Below, one piece after another: positions 1 through 8,933 of a stretch of DNA of 64,000 nt. Positions within the stretch are counted from its first letter, which is position 1, and each line of letters opens with the position of its first letter. Both the position numbers and the translations under genes were made by a program. Location: contig NZ_JAIWPG020000002.1 in the NCBI RefSeq assembly GCF_020532665.2, positions 496,001 through 560,000 of the forward strand. The letters are read 5' to 3'. Origin of the DNA: Lelliottia sp. WAP21 (lineage in GTDB: Bacteria > Pseudomonadota > Gammaproteobacteria > Enterobacterales > Enterobacteriaceae). The notes below the pieces were generated by a model. It was not told the DNA's origin and ran no database searches. It saw only the letters and a list, made by a program, of their open reading frames with translations.

Positions 1-996
1 TATATTGCACCGGATACGGTGGCTAATTTCGAAAAAGAGACGGGGATTAAAGTCGTCTATGACGTTTTCGATTCCAACGAAGTTCTGGAAGGAAAACTGA
101 TGGCAGGCAGCACGGGGTTTGACCTGGTGGTGCCGTCCGCAAGTTTCCTTGAACGCCAGTTGACGGCAGGGGTGTTCCAGCCGCTGGATAAAAGCAAATT
201 ACCGAACTGGAAAGATCTTGATCCGGAAGTCTTAAAGCTCGTTGCCAAACACGATCCGGATAACAAATACGCCATGCCTTACCTGTGGGCGACCACCGGC
301 ATCGGATATAACGTTGATAAAGTCAAAGCCGTGCTGGGTAAAGATGTCAAACTCGACAGCTGGGATGTGGTGCTGAAGCCGGAAAACCTTGAAAAGCTCA
401 AAAGCTGCGGCGTGTCGTTCCTCGACGCACCGGAGGAGATTTTCGCCACCGTGCTTAACTATCTGGGTAAGGACCCTAACAGCAGCCAGGCCAGCGACTA
501 CACAGGCCCGGCGACCGATCTGCTGCTGAAGCTGCGCCCTAACATTCGCTACTTCCACTCTTCTCAGTACATTAACGACCTGGCAAACGGCGATATCTGC
601 GTCGCGATCGGCTGGGCGGGCGATGTCTGGCAGGCGGCGAACCGCGCGAAAGAGGCGAAAAACGGTGTGAATGTGTCCTACTTCATTCCGAAAGAGGGGG
701 CGCTGGCCTTCTTCGACGTCTTTGCGATGCCAGCTGATGCGAAAAACAAAGACGAAGCCTATCAGTTCCTCAACTACCTGATGCGTCCGGATGTGATCGC
801 CCATATCAGCGACCACGTTTACTACGCGAACGGCAACAAGGCTTCTGTTCCGCTGGTCAGCGAAGAGATTCGCAATAACCCGGCTATCTATCCGCCGGTG
901 GATGTGTTTGCCAAGTTGTTCACCCTGAAAGTTCAGGATCCAAAAATTGACCGCGTGCGTACCCGCGCGTGGACCAAGGTGAAAAGCGGTAAATAA
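1..996 (+). CDS. potF: Putrescine-binding periplasmic protein PotF (5' truncated)
   Basis: Periplasmic solute-binding subunit of the PotFGHI putrescine ABC importer. The reading frame is open from base 1 (YIAPDTVANFEKETGIKVVY), so the signal peptide and about the first 35-40 residues lie outside the window; an internal GTG at 19 is not the start. The visible 331 residues cover most of the two-lobed spermidine/putrescine-binding fold and end in the typical C-terminus KVKSGK. It is followed by potG, potH and potI on the same strand, as in E. coli. No frameshift or missing block is seen. Identity rests on near full-length resemblance to E. coli PotF and on the operon. Confidence 0.96.
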   Translation, partial: YIAPDTVANFEKETGIKVVYDVFDSNEVLEGKLMAGSTGFDLVVPSASFLERQLTAGVFQPLDKSKLPNWKDLDPEVLKLVAKHDPDNKYAMPYLWATTGIGYNVDKVKAVLGKDVKLDSWDVVLKPENLEKLKSCGVSFLDAPEEIFATVLNYLGKDPNSSQASDYTGPATDLLLKLRPNIRYFHSSQYINDLANGDICVAIGWAGDVWQAANRAKEAKNGVNVSYFIPKEGALAFFDVFAMPADAKNKDEAYQFLNYLMRPDVIAHISDHVYYANGNKASVPLVSEEIRNNPAIYPPVDVFAKLFTLKVQDPKIDRVRTRAWTKVKSGK

Positions 997-1012
997 CGGC
1001 GTTTGAGACTGT

Positions 1013-1040
1013 GGCCCGGGGCGGTGTTGCTTGCCGGGCC
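1013..1040. repeat. REP-like hairpin between potF and potG
   Basis: A 7-bp G+C stem (GGCCCGG at 1013-1019 and CCGGGCC at 1034-1040) lies in the 140-bp gap after potF. A second CCGGG/CCCGG-containing stretch follows at about 1055-1080. There is no T-run, so it is more likely an intra-operon REP-type or mRNA-stabilising hairpin than a strong terminator. It could leave more potF message than potGHI message, as is common for binding-protein genes; that role is inferred. Confidence 0.5.
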
Positions 1041-1136
1041 GACCAAACCCGTAAGCCGGGTGCGTGAAAACGGCCCGGCAATGCGCACCCAAATGGTGCG
1101 TCTGCACCCGTTTTGATTTCTGCCGGAGAACACCCC

Positions 1137-2270
1137 GTGAATGATGCGATCCCCCGCCCGCAGGCGAAAGTCCGTAAAGCGTTAACGCCGCTGCTCGAAA
1201 TCCGCAACCTGACCAAATCCTTCGACGGGCAACACGCCGTGGATGATGTCAGCCTGACGATTTATAAAGGGGAGATTTTTGCGCTCCTTGGGGCATCCGG
1301 CTGTGGCAAATCCACGCTGCTCCGTATGTTGGCAGGTTTTGAGCAACCCACTGCCGGGCAAATCGTGCTGGACGGTGTCGACCTCTCCAGCGTGCCGCCG
1401 TACCAGCGCCCAATTAATATGATGTTCCAGTCTTATGCGCTCTTTCCGCATATGACGGTGGAGCAGAATATCGCCTTTGGCCTGAAGCAGGACAAGCTAC
1501 CAAAGGCGGAAATCACCGCCCGCGTGGCCGAGATGCTGAGCCTGGTGCATATGCAGGAGTTTGCGAAGCGTAAACCGCACCAGCTCTCTGGCGGTCAACG
1601 CCAGCGCGTGGCGCTGGCCCGCAGTCTGGCAAAGCGGCCAAAACTGCTGCTGCTGGATGAACCGATGGGGGCGCTGGATAAAAAACTGCGCGACCGTATG
1701 CAGCTGGAAGTGGTCGATATTCTGGAGCGTGTGGGGGCGACCTGCGTGATGGTGACGCACGACCAGGAAGAAGCCATGACGATGGCCGGACGTATTGCGA
1801 TCATGAATCGCGGAAAGTTCGTGCAGATCGGCGAGCCTGAAGAGATCTACGAACACCCGACGACCCGCTACAGCGCTGAGTTTATCGGCTCGGTTAACGT
1901 GTTCGAAGGACTGTTAAAAGACCGCCAGGAAGACGGGCTGGTCATCGAATCGCCGGGCCTGGTGCATCCGCTGAAGGTCGATCCCGATGCCTCGGTGGTG
2001 GATAACGTGCCGGTGTATGTAGCCCTGAGACCAGAAAAAATCATGCTCTGCGATGAGCCGCCTGCTGATGGCTATAATTTTGCCGTCGGGGAGGTGGTGC
2101 ATATTGCCTATCTGGGCGACCTCTCCATTTATCATGTCCGCCTGAAAAGTGGTCAGATGATCAGCGCTCAGTTGCAAAATGAACATCGCTATCGGAAGGG
2201 GCTGCCCACCTGGGGCGATGAAGTGAGTCTGTGCTGGGATGCGGACAGTTGCGTCGTGCTAACGGTATAA
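1137..2270 (+). CDS. potG: Putrescine ABC transporter ATP-binding protein PotG
   Basis: ATPase that powers putrescine import through PotH and PotI. The GTG at 1137 is chosen as start: it gives 377 residues beginning MNDAIPRPQ like the E. coli protein, and GGAG at 1125-1128 is well spaced. Visible motifs are Walker A (GASGCGKST), the ABC signature (LSGGQRQRVALARSL), Walker B (LLLLDEP) and the H-loop (VTHDQ), followed by a C-terminal TOBE-like regulatory domain from about residue 290. It is separated from potF by a hairpin-containing gap and ends just before potH. Confidence 0.96.
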   Translation: MNDAIPRPQAKVRKALTPLLEIRNLTKSFDGQHAVDDVSLTIYKGEIFALLGASGCGKSTLLRMLAGFEQPTAGQIVLDGVDLSSVPPYQRPINMMFQSYALFPHMTVEQNIAFGLKQDKLPKAEITARVAEMLSLVHMQEFAKRKPHQLSGGQRQRVALARSLAKRPKLLLLDEPMGALDKKLRDRMQLEVVDILERVGATCVMVTHDQEEAMTMAGRIAIMNRGKFVQIGEPEEIYEHPTTRYSAEFIGSVNVFEGLLKDRQEDGLVIESPGLVHPLKVDPDASVVDNVPVYVALRPEKIMLCDEPPADGYNFAVGEVVHIAYLGDLSIYHVRLKSGQMISAQLQNEHRYRKGLPTWGDEVSLCWDADSCVVLTV

Positions 2271-2279
2271 GGAGTGGCG

Positions 2280-3233
2280 ATGAACATGCTTGAACCCACA
2301 CCCGCCGTGCAAAAATCGGGCGGCCTGACCCACTGGCTTACGCGTATGAAGATGGCGCACGGGCGCAAGCTGGTGATTGCCCTGCCATACGTATGGCTGA
2401 TTCTGCTGTTCCTGCTGCCGTTTCTGATTGTCTTCAAAATCAGCCTGGCGGAAATGGCGCGGGCCATCCCGCCGTACACCAATCTGCTGGACTGGGCGGA
2501 CGGGCAGCTGACGCTCACCCTCAACCTGGGCAACTTCCTGCAGTTGACGGACGATCCACTTTATTTCGAAGCCTATTTGCAGTCGCTACAGGTGGCGGCG
2601 ATCTCGACACTTTGCTGTCTGGCAATGGGCTATCCGCTCGCCTGGGCGGTGGCGCACAGCAAACCCTCGACGCGCAATATTCTGCTGCTGCTGGTGATTC
2701 TGCCTTCGTGGACCTCATTCCTGATCCGCGTCTATGCCTGGATGGGGATCCTGAAAAACAACGGGGTGCTGAATAACGTTTTACTGTGGCTCGGCGTTAT
2801 CGATCAGCCGCTCACCATCCTGCACACTAACCTCGCGGTTTACATCGGTATTGTCTACGCCTACCTGCCGTTTATGGTGCTGCCGATATACACCGCCCTG
2901 ACGCGTATTGATTATTCGCTGGTAGAGGCATCGCTGGATCTGGGCGCGCGTCCGCTGAAAACCTTTTTCAGCGTGATTGTTCCCCTGACCAAAGGTGGCA
3001 TTATTGCCGGTTCGATGCTGGTCTTTATTCCGGCGGTGGGGGAGTTTGTCATCCCCGAGCTGCTGGGCGGCCCGGACAGCATCATGATTGGGCGCGTGCT
3101 GTGGCAGGAGTTCTTTAATAACCGCGACTGGCCGGTGGCGTCGGCGGTGGCCATCGTCATGTTGCTGCTGTTGATCGTGCCGATCATGTGGTTCCACAAA
3201 CATCAGCAAAAACAGATGGGAGATCACGGATGA
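2280..3233 (+). CDS. potH: Putrescine ABC transporter permease PotH
   Basis: Inner-membrane permease subunit that pairs with PotI. The ATG at 2280 gives 317 residues, the usual family length, with TAAGGAG at 2268-2274 upstream; a GTG at 2274 and ATG at 2286 are alternatives. About six hydrophobic segments are visible, starting with one near residues 25-50. The cytoplasmic EAA-type loop that contacts the ATPase is present (SLVEASLDLGARPLKTFF). The end overlaps potI by four bases, which implies translational coupling. Confidence 0.96.
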   Translation: MNMLEPTPAVQKSGGLTHWLTRMKMAHGRKLVIALPYVWLILLFLLPFLIVFKISLAEMARAIPPYTNLLDWADGQLTLTLNLGNFLQLTDDPLYFEAYLQSLQVAAISTLCCLAMGYPLAWAVAHSKPSTRNILLLLVILPSWTSFLIRVYAWMGILKNNGVLNNVLLWLGVIDQPLTILHTNLAVYIGIVYAYLPFMVLPIYTALTRIDYSLVEASLDLGARPLKTFFSVIVPLTKGGIIAGSMLVFIPAVGEFVIPELLGGPDSIMIGRVLWQEFFNNRDWPVASAVAIVMLLLLIVPIMWFHKHQQKQMGDHG

Positions 3234-4075
3234 ACAACTTACCGGTCGTGCGCTCCCCGTGGCGAATCCTGATTCTGGTGACGGGCTTCACCTTCCTGTA
3301 CGCCCCTATGCTCATGCTGGTTATCTACTCTTTCAACAGTTCAAAACTGGTGACGGTGTGGGCAGGCTGGTCGACGCGCTGGTACAGCGAACTGTTCCAC
3401 GATGACGCGATGATGAGCGCGGTAGGCCTGAGTCTGACCATTGCTGCCTGTGCGGCGACGATGGCCTGTATTCTGGGGACGATCGCCGCGCTGGTGATGG
3501 TCCGTTTTGGCCGCTTCCGTGGATCGACGGGCTTTGCTTTTATGATTACCGCCCCGCTGGTGATGCCCGATGTCATCACCGGTTTGTCGCTGCTGTTGTT
3601 GTTTGTTGCGCTGGCGCACGCCATTGGCTGGCCTGCGGATCGCGGCATGCTGACCATCTGGCTGGCGCACGTCACCTTCTGTACCGCGTATGTTGCGGTG
3701 GTGATCTCGTCTCGCCTGCGTGAGCTGGACCACTCCATTGAAGAAGCGGCGATGGATTTAGGCGCCACGCCGCTGAAGGTCTTTTTCATCATCACCTTGC
3801 CGATGATTATGCCTGCGGTGATCTCCGGCTGGCTGCTGGCGTTTACCCTGTCGCTTGACGATCTGGTTATCGCCAGCTTTGTCTCCGGCCCCGGGGCAAC
3901 GACGCTGCCGATGCTGGTCTTCTCCAGCGTGCGCATGGGGGTGAATCCGGAGATCAACGCCCTGGCGTCGATTATTTTGGGCGTCGTTGGGGTCATTGGC
4001 TTTATTGCGTGGTATCTGATGGCAAGGGCTGAAAAACAACGTGTACGTGATATCCAACGTGCAAGACGCGGCTGA
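3230..4075 (+). CDS. potI: Putrescine ABC transporter permease PotI
   Basis: Second permease subunit of the putrescine importer. The ATG at 3230 lies in the ATGA overlap with the potH stop and gives 281 residues starting MNNLPVVRSPWR, as in E. coli. The frame contains roughly six membrane segments and an EAA loop (SIEEAAMDLGATPLKVFF). It is the last gene of the pot operon and is followed closely by a strong Rho-independent terminator. Confidence 0.96.
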   Translation: MNNLPVVRSPWRILILVTGFTFLYAPMLMLVIYSFNSSKLVTVWAGWSTRWYSELFHDDAMMSAVGLSLTIAACAATMACILGTIAALVMVRFGRFRGSTGFAFMITAPLVMPDVITGLSLLLLFVALAHAIGWPADRGMLTIWLAHVTFCTAYVAVVISSRLRELDHSIEEAAMDLGATPLKVFFIITLPMIMPAVISGWLLAFTLSLDDLVIASFVSGPGATTLPMLVFSSVRMGVNPEINALASIILGVVGVIGFIAWYLMARAEKQRVRDIQRARRG

Positions 4076-4096
4076 AGCATTTAAAATTTCCAGTGG

Positions 4097-4125
4097 AGTG
4101 CCGCGCCTGTCGCGGCACTGTTTTT
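4097..4125 (+). terminator. Rho-independent terminator of potFGHI
   Basis: Perfect 9-bp stem AGTGCCGCG / CGCGGCACT (4097-4105 and 4111-4119) with a 5-base loop, followed by GTTTTT. It lies 21 bp after the potI stop and before ybjO. Confidence 0.88.
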
Positions 4126-4140
4126 CAGGGAAGCAAAACA

Positions 4141-4614
4141 TTGGGATTCTTGACTAAATCACGTTATTCGCATGCCCGACTGAACGTCCCTGCGCTTGTG
4201 CAGGTGGCGGCGCTCGCCATTATTATGATTCGCTGCCTCGATCTGTTGATGATTTTCAACACGCTGGGCATGCGGGGGCTGGGAGAGTTTATTCATCGCA
4301 GCGTGCAGACGTGGACCCTGACGCTGGTCTTTTTTAGCAGCCTGATGCTGGTGTTTATCGAAATACTCTGTGCGTTTTCGCTGGTGAAAGGGCGTAACTG
4401 GGCGCGTTGGGGCTATTTGCTGACCCAGATTATCGCCACGGTCTATCTGTGGGCCGCGTCGCTGGGTTACGGCTATCCGGAGCTATTCAGCATTCCGGGT
4501 GAGTCAAAACGAGAGATTTTTCACTCGCTGGTGATGCAAAAACTGCCGGATCTGCTGGTACTGTGCCTGCTGTATTTGCCTGCTTCCAGCCGACGGTTTT
4601 TCCAGCTGCAATAA
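4141..4614 (+). CDS. ybjO: Inner-membrane protein YbjO (DUF2593)
   Basis: Small integral membrane protein of unknown function conserved in Enterobacteriaceae between potI and rlmC. The TTG at 4141 is preferred (157 residues, LGFLTKSR...): AGGGA at 4127-4131 is spaced nine bases upstream, whereas an upstream GTG at 4093 would overlap the terminator stem. Four hydrophobic segments are visible, near residues 17-40, 57-80, 85-105 and 130-150. The C-terminus (SSRRFFQLQ) is typical of the family. No enzymatic motif is seen. Confidence 0.9.
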   Translation: MGFLTKSRYSHARLNVPALVQVAALAIIMIRCLDLLMIFNTLGMRGLGEFIHRSVQTWTLTLVFFSSLMLVFIEILCAFSLVKGRNWARWGYLLTQIIATVYLWAASLGYGYPELFSIPGESKREIFHSLVMQKLPDLLVLCLLYLPASSRRFFQLQ

Positions 4615-4618
4615 TGTG

Positions 4619-4624
4619 TATAAT
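4619..4624 (+). promoter_or_regulatory. Candidate sigma-70 -10 box for rlmC
   Basis: A perfect TATAAT lies between the ybjO stop and rlmC, 29 bases upstream of the rlmC ATG, with a weak T-rich -35 inside the end of ybjO. This suggests that rlmC has its own promoter and a short leader. Confidence 0.5.
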
Positions 4625-4653
4625 CGCAGCCCCGTTATTTTTAAGGTTTTCCT

Positions 4654-5784
4654 ATGCAGTGCGCACTTTATGACGCCGGTCGCTGTCGCTCCTGTCAGTG
4701 GATAGAACAGCCGGTCACCCAACAACTCGCCGCCAAAATGAGCGACCTGCAGCATCTGCTGGCCGGGCACGCCGTGGGCGAGTGGGGCGCACCCGTCAGT
4801 GGGCCCGAGCAGGGCTTTCGTAATAAAGCCAAAATGGTGGTCAGCGGCAGCGTTGAAAAACCGCTGTTGGGCATGCTGCATCGCGACGGTACGCCGGAAG
4901 ATCTCACGGAATGCCCGCTTTATCCTGCCTCTTTTGCGCCCGTCTTTGCCGCACTGAAACCTTTTATCGCCCGGGCAGGGTTAACGCCCTACAACGTTGC
5001 GCGTAAACGCGGCGAGTTGAAGTTCATCCTGCTGACCGAAAGCCAGCGCGACGGGGGCATGATGCTGCGTTTCGTGTTGCGTTCAGAAGCGAAAGTGGAG
5101 CAGCTACGTGCAGCACTGCCGTGGCTTATGCAACAGTTGCCACAGCTTAGGGTGGTGACCGCCAATATTCAACCGGTGCATATGGCGATTCTGGAAGGAG
5201 AAAAAGAGATCTTTTTCACCGCCCAACAGGCACTGGCCGAAAAATTCAATGAGGTGCCGCTGTGGATCCGTCCGCAGAGTTTCTTCCAGACTAACCCGAT
5301 GGTCGCCAGCCAGTTGTACGCCACGGCCCGCGACTGGGTACGTCAGCTTCCGGTCAGGCATATGTGGGATCTCTTCTGCGGCGTCGGGGGGTTTGGGCTG
5401 CACTGCGCAACGCCCGACATGACCCTGACGGGCATTGAAATCTCACCGGAGGCGATCGCCTGCGCGAAGCAATCTGCCACGGAGCTGGGCTTAACCCAGC
5501 TTCATTTTCAGGCGCTGGACTCCACACAGTTTGCCACCGGACAGGACAACGTGCCGGAGCTGGTGCTGGTGAACCCGCCGCGTCGGGGCATTGGTGACGC
5601 CCTGTGTGATTACCTGAGCCAGATGGCACCAGCGTATATCGTCTATTCCAGCTGTAACGCCCGGACGATGGCAAAAGATATTGCCCGCCTGCCGGGTTAC
5701 CGCATCGCGCGCGCGCAGCTTTTTGATATGTTTCCGCATACCGCGCATTATGAAGTGCTGACGTTACTGGTCAAAAACCCTTAA
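4654..5784 (+). CDS. rlmC: 23S rRNA (uracil-747-C5)-methyltransferase RlmC
   Basis: SAM-dependent RNA m5U methyltransferase (formerly YbjF/RumB) that modifies U747 of 23S rRNA. The 376-residue protein begins [14 protein letters not shown], carrying cysteines expected to hold a 4Fe-4S cluster in this family. The C-terminal Rossmann domain shows the SAM-binding motif [12 protein letters not shown] near residue 235, the NPPRRG motif, and the catalytic cysteine segment [17 protein letters not shown] lies a few bases upstream of the ATG. Length and position match E. coli; no anomalies. Confidence 0.95.
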   Translation: MQCALYDAGRCRSCQWIEQPVTQQLAAKMSDLQHLLAGHAVGEWGAPVSGPEQGFRNKAKMVVSGSVEKPLLGMLHRDGTPEDLTECPLYPASFAPVFAALKPFIARAGLTPYNVARKRGELKFILLTESQRDGGMMLRFVLRSEAKVEQLRAALPWLMQQLPQLRVVTANIQPVHMAILEGEKEIFFTAQQALAEKFNEVPLWIRPQSFFQTNPMVASQLYATARDWVRQLPVRHMWDLFCGVGGFGLHCATPDMTLTGIEISPEAIACAKQSATELGLTQLHFQALDSTQFATGQDNVPELVLVNPPRRGIGDALCDYLSQMAPAYIVYSSCNARTMAKDIARLPGYRIARAQLFDMFPHTAHYEVLTLLVKNP

Positions 5785-5851
5785 CTGATAACACACTTCC
5801 GTCTCTTGCCGGATCAGGGGCAGCCGCCCCCCGGCGCCTGTATCGCGCAAT

Positions 5852-5869
5852 GTTCAACAAAATGTGAAC
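5852..5869. promoter_or_regulatory. Inverted repeat upstream of the two-component operon
   Basis: GTTCA (5852-5856) and TGAAC (5865-5869) form an inverted repeat about 60 bp before the response-regulator start, in the 144-bp gap after rlmC. It could be an operator for autoregulation, but no known site is matched. Confidence 0.3.
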
Positions 5870-5928
5870 TCTTCCCCGGGGGGAAATCAGGTAAGCTTAA
5901 GGCATAAGAATTGAATGAAGGCTTACCG

Positions 5929-6636
5929 ATGAAGCAGATCCTGCTGGTGGAAGATGACCACGATATCGCGGCGCTCCTGCGTCTTAACCTGGAAGACGAA
6001 GGCTACGCCATAACCCATGAATCCGATGGGGCCAACGCATTACACCTTCTTGAAAAACAACCCTGGGACGCGGTGATCCTCGATCTGATGCTGCCCAACG
6101 TTGATGGCCTGGAGATTTGCCGTCGTATTCGCCAGATGACCCGCTACCTGCCGATTATTATCATCAGCGCCCGCAGCAGTGAAACGGACCGCATCACCGG
6201 GCTTGAAACCGGCGCCGATGATTATCTGGCTAAACCCTTTTCGGTGCAGGAGCTGATTGCGCGGATCAAAGCGCTGTTCCGTCGCCAGCAGGCGATGGGG
6301 CAGGCACAAACGGCCGGGCAAATCCAGGCGCATGGCCTGACGCTCGATCCGCTGGCGCGTACCGTGCGCCTGCAGGGTCAGGAGGTCGATCTCACCCCGC
6401 GTGAATTTGAATTACTCTACTTTTTTGCCCGCCATCCGGGTGAAGTCTTCTCTCGCCTGGCGCTACTGGAGCAGGTCTGGGGCTATCAACACGAAGGGTA
6501 TGAGCACACCGTTAACACTCACATTAACCGCCTGCGTATCAAGATAGAGAAAGACGCCGCCGAGCCGGAGATCATTCGCACCGTCTGGGGCAAAGGCTAC
6601 AAATTTGCGGAGCTACATCATGATGCGACGCTTTAG
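5929..6636 (+). CDS. OmpR-family response regulator
   Basis: DNA-binding response regulator of 235 residues, starting at ATG 5929 (MKQILLVEDD); an in-frame TTG at 5911 is less likely. The receiver domain (about 1-120) shows the acidic pocket ED near residues 9-10, the phosphoacceptor Asp52 in VILDLMLPNVDG, the conserved Ser/Thr region and Lys in YLAKPF. The C-terminal winged helix (about 135-230) has the OmpR/PhoB pattern LTPREFELL...VWG...VNTHINRLRIKIE. The stop overlaps the start of the kinase gene. E. coli K-12 has no gene pair here, and I do not recognise a named orthologue, so the stimulus and targets are unknown. Confidence 0.9.
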   Translation: MKQILLVEDDHDIAALLRLNLEDEGYAITHESDGANALHLLEKQPWDAVILDLMLPNVDGLEICRRIRQMTRYLPIIIISARSSETDRITGLETGADDYLAKPFSVQELIARIKALFRRQQAMGQAQTAGQIQAHGLTLDPLARTVRLQGQEVDLTPREFELLYFFARHPGEVFSRLALLEQVWGYQHEGYEHTVNTHINRLRIKIEKDAAEPEIIRTVWGKGYKFAELHHDATL

Positions 6637-8089
6637 CCTGGGTCAGCGCCTGACGGTGCTGTTTGTCCTGCTGATGATGCTCTGCGCGACGGTCGCCTGC
6701 GTCGTACAACTCTACAGCAGCATGCAGTACGGAAATGCCATGGTGCAGCGGCTCTCTGGCGGTCTGGCGCAGCAGATTGTGCAGCGGGAGCCGATTCTGG
6801 ATGCGCAGGGCCGCGTCGATCGTGACGCGCTGAAACCCCTGTTTGACCGGTTGATGACCTTTAATCCGAGCGTTGAGCTGTACGTGATCTCCCCGGACGG
6901 TGATGTTCTGGCCGATGCCGCGCCGCCGGGCCATATTCAGCGGCAAAAAATCGATCTGGCGCCGATTCAGACCTTCCTGAGCGGGACGGCAATTCCGGTT
7001 TTAGGTGACGATCCGCGCAGTCAGAATAAGAAAGTTTTTAGCGCCACGCCCCTGCGTCAGGATGGCGAACTGAAAGGCTATTTGTACATTATCCTGCAGG
7101 GCGAGGAGTCGAATGCACTGGCGGAAATGGCCTGGCATAAAGCACTCTGGAGCACCGTTCTGTGGTCGTTGCTGCTGGTGGCGATGTTTGGCCTGCTGGC
7201 GGGGCTGGTGGTCTGGTACTGGGTGACACGTCCCGTTAAACGTCTGACGCGCGAGGTGACAGGCCTTGAGCAGGACAGCATCAGCGCCATTAAACAGCTG
7301 GCCGCAGAGCCGCTGGAGCCAGCGGTGAACGACGAAGTGGCGATCCTGCGCAATACCTTTATCGAGCTGGCGCGCAAAATTACCTCTCAGTGGGATCAGC
7401 TCGCCGACAGCGACCGTCAGCGCCGGGAGTTCATTGCCAATATTTCACATGATTTACGCACGCCGCTGACCTCTCTGCTGGGCTATCTGGAGACGCTGAC
7501 GCTTAAGTCCGCTTCCCTAACGCCGCAGGAGCATAAGCAGTATCTTGCTACCGCGCTACGACAGGGACAAAAAGTGCGTCATCTTTCGCAGCAGCTGTTT
7601 GAACTGGCGCGCCTTGAGCACGGCGGTATCAAACCCCAGCGTGAACGTTTTGCCATGGGGGAGCTGATTTCAGACGTGGCGCAGAAGTTTGAATTAACGG
7701 CGCGCACGCGCGAGTTACAGCTGCATATTGACGTGCCTGGCCGTTTGCCACTGCTGAATGCGGACGTGTCGATGATTGAGCGGGTGGTGACCAATCTGCT
7801 GGATAACGCCATCCGTCATACGCCAGCCGGTGGCGAGATCCGTCTGGCGGTGTGGCAGGAGAACGAACAGCTACAGGTCGAGGTCGCAGACAGTGGGTCG
7901 GGGGTGGATAGTACGCTGCGCGATGCGCTGTTTATGCGGCCTTCTGCACTCAGTCCTCAGGCGTCGCGGGAAAATCGCGGCGGGTTGGGGCTATTGATCG
8001 TCAAGCGAATGCTGGAACTGCACGGTGGCGGGATCAGACTGATGGATTCGGTGAGCGGGGCGCGTTTTCGCTTCTTTGTGCCGTTATAA
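6620..8089 (+). CDS. Membrane sensor histidine kinase
   Basis: Partner of the preceding regulator. The ATG at 6620 (or 6623) overlaps the regulator's last codons, implying coupled translation. Order of parts: TM1 about residues 11-32, a periplasmic sensor region of about 140 residues, TM2 about 176-201, HAMP about 202-255, then HisKA with FIANISHDLRTPL (phosphoacceptor His277). The HATPase_c domain follows with an N-box (VTNLLDNAIRHTP), a G1 box (DSGSGV) and a G2-like segment (GGLGLLIVKRML). The HAMP-HisKA-HATPase layout is standard, and the periplasmic domain gives no recognisable ligand family. The gene converges on artJ through a shared hairpin. Confidence 0.9.
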   Translation: MMRRFSLGQRLTVLFVLLMMLCATVACVVQLYSSMQYGNAMVQRLSGGLAQQIVQREPILDAQGRVDRDALKPLFDRLMTFNPSVELYVISPDGDVLADAAPPGHIQRQKIDLAPIQTFLSGTAIPVLGDDPRSQNKKVFSATPLRQDGELKGYLYIILQGEESNALAEMAWHKALWSTVLWSLLLVAMFGLLAGLVVWYWVTRPVKRLTREVTGLEQDSISAIKQLAAEPLEPAVNDEVAILRNTFIELARKITSQWDQLADSDRQRREFIANISHDLRTPLTSLLGYLETLTLKSASLTPQEHKQYLATALRQGQKVRHLSQQLFELARLEHGGIKPQRERFAMGELISDVAQKFELTARTRELQLHIDVPGRLPLLNADVSMIERVVTNLLDNAIRHTPAGGEIRLAVWQENEQLQVEVADSGSGVDSTLRDALFMRPSALSPQASRENRGGLGLLIVKRMLELHGGGIRLMDSVSGARFRFFVPL

Positions 8090-8096
8090 AACCGTG

Positions 8097-8119
8097 CCGG
8101 GCGGCGTTACGCTGCCCGG
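8097..8119. terminator. Hairpin between the kinase gene and artJ
   Basis: CCGGGC (8097-8102) pairs with GCCCGG (8114-8119), extended by a G.T pair and two more pairs around a GTTAC loop. It lies in the 44-bp gap between convergent genes and resembles a REP unit. It has no good T-run on either side, so termination is likely but not certain. Confidence 0.55.
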
Positions 8120-8133
8120 TCAACGAATACAGG

Positions 8134-8865
8134 TTATTGCGGGAACCACTGGTCGCTGATTTTCTGGTACGTACCGTCAGCTTTAATCGCTTTCAGCGCA
8201 CCGTTCAGTTTTTCCACCAGGGCTTTATTATCCGGACGTACAGCGATGCCGAGACCTGTACCGAAGTACTGCGGGTCGGTCACTTTTTCCGTTGCGGTGC
8301 CCAGCTGCGGGTTGGTTTTCAGCCATTCGTTCACCACGGCGGTATCACCAAACACACCATCAATACGGCCATTTTTCAGGTCGATAATCGCATTCTGGTA
8401 GCTATCGTAAGCCACGGTTTTCACTTCAGGATGTTTGTCCTGCAGGTATTTCTGATGCGTGGTGCCGTTTTCCATCCCGATGCGTTTGCCTTTCAAATCA
8501 GCAAAGGTTTTATAGGAATCTTTCTTGGCAATCACCACCGCTGAGTTCGCGTAGTACGGGTCGCTGAACGTCACCTGCTTGCTGCGCTCCGGCGTAATAT
8601 CCATACCCGAAATCACCGCATCGTATTTTTTGAATTTAAGTGACGGGATCAGGCTGTCAAAGGCATGGTTGGTAAAGGTGCAGTCGGCCTGCATCTGTTT
8701 GCAGAGTGCTTTGGCCAGATCGATATCAAACCCGACGATCTGATTGCTGGCATCCAGCGATTCAAACGGCGGATAGGTGGCTGAAACACCAAAACTGATT
8801 TTGTCTGCGGCCGTTGCGCCGGCAGCGAAAGTGGCGAGTAATGCGGCCAGAACTAACTTTTTCAT
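8134..8865 (-). CDS. artJ: Arginine-binding periplasmic protein ArtJ
   Basis: High-affinity L-arginine-binding protein feeding the ArtQMP transporter. The start at 8865 (MKKLVLAALLATFAAG) gives 243 residues with a clear Sec signal peptide cleaved near residue 19; a longer frame to 8886 is unlikely. The type-3 amino-acid-binding fold is evident (SATYPPFESLDASNQIVGFD, GMDITPERSKQV, GTTHQKYLQ). It is a monocistronic unit downstream of artM, as in E. coli, and is about 60% similar by eye to ArtI in this window. Tandem ArgR boxes lie upstream, so repression by arginine-bound ArgR is expected. Confidence 0.95.
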   Translation of the reverse strand: MKKLVLAALLATFAAGATAADKISFGVSATYPPFESLDASNQIVGFDIDLAKALCKQMQADCTFTNHAFDSLIPSLKFKKYDAVISGMDITPERSKQVTFSDPYYANSAVVIAKKDSYKTFADLKGKRIGMENGTTHQKYLQDKHPEVKTVAYDSYQNAIIDLKNGRIDGVFGDTAVVNEWLKTNPQLGTATEKVTDPQYFGTGLGIAVRPDNKALVEKLNGALKAIKADGTYQKISDQWFPQ

Positions 8866-8933
8866 GGTAATGCTCCCGTCTGTCAATCTGTCTTATGCAC
8901 CGTGTCTGCGGTATGAAAATAACAATGCCATTT

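Noticed and set aside
232..1107. 291-residue frame antisense to potF
   Set aside because: Fully opposite a conserved gene, with composition expected from the complement of high-G+C codons and no recognisable domain.
3325..4080. 251-residue frame antisense to potI
   Set aside because: Shadow of potI; no ribosome site, no domain, and neighbours give no context for a gene on that strand.
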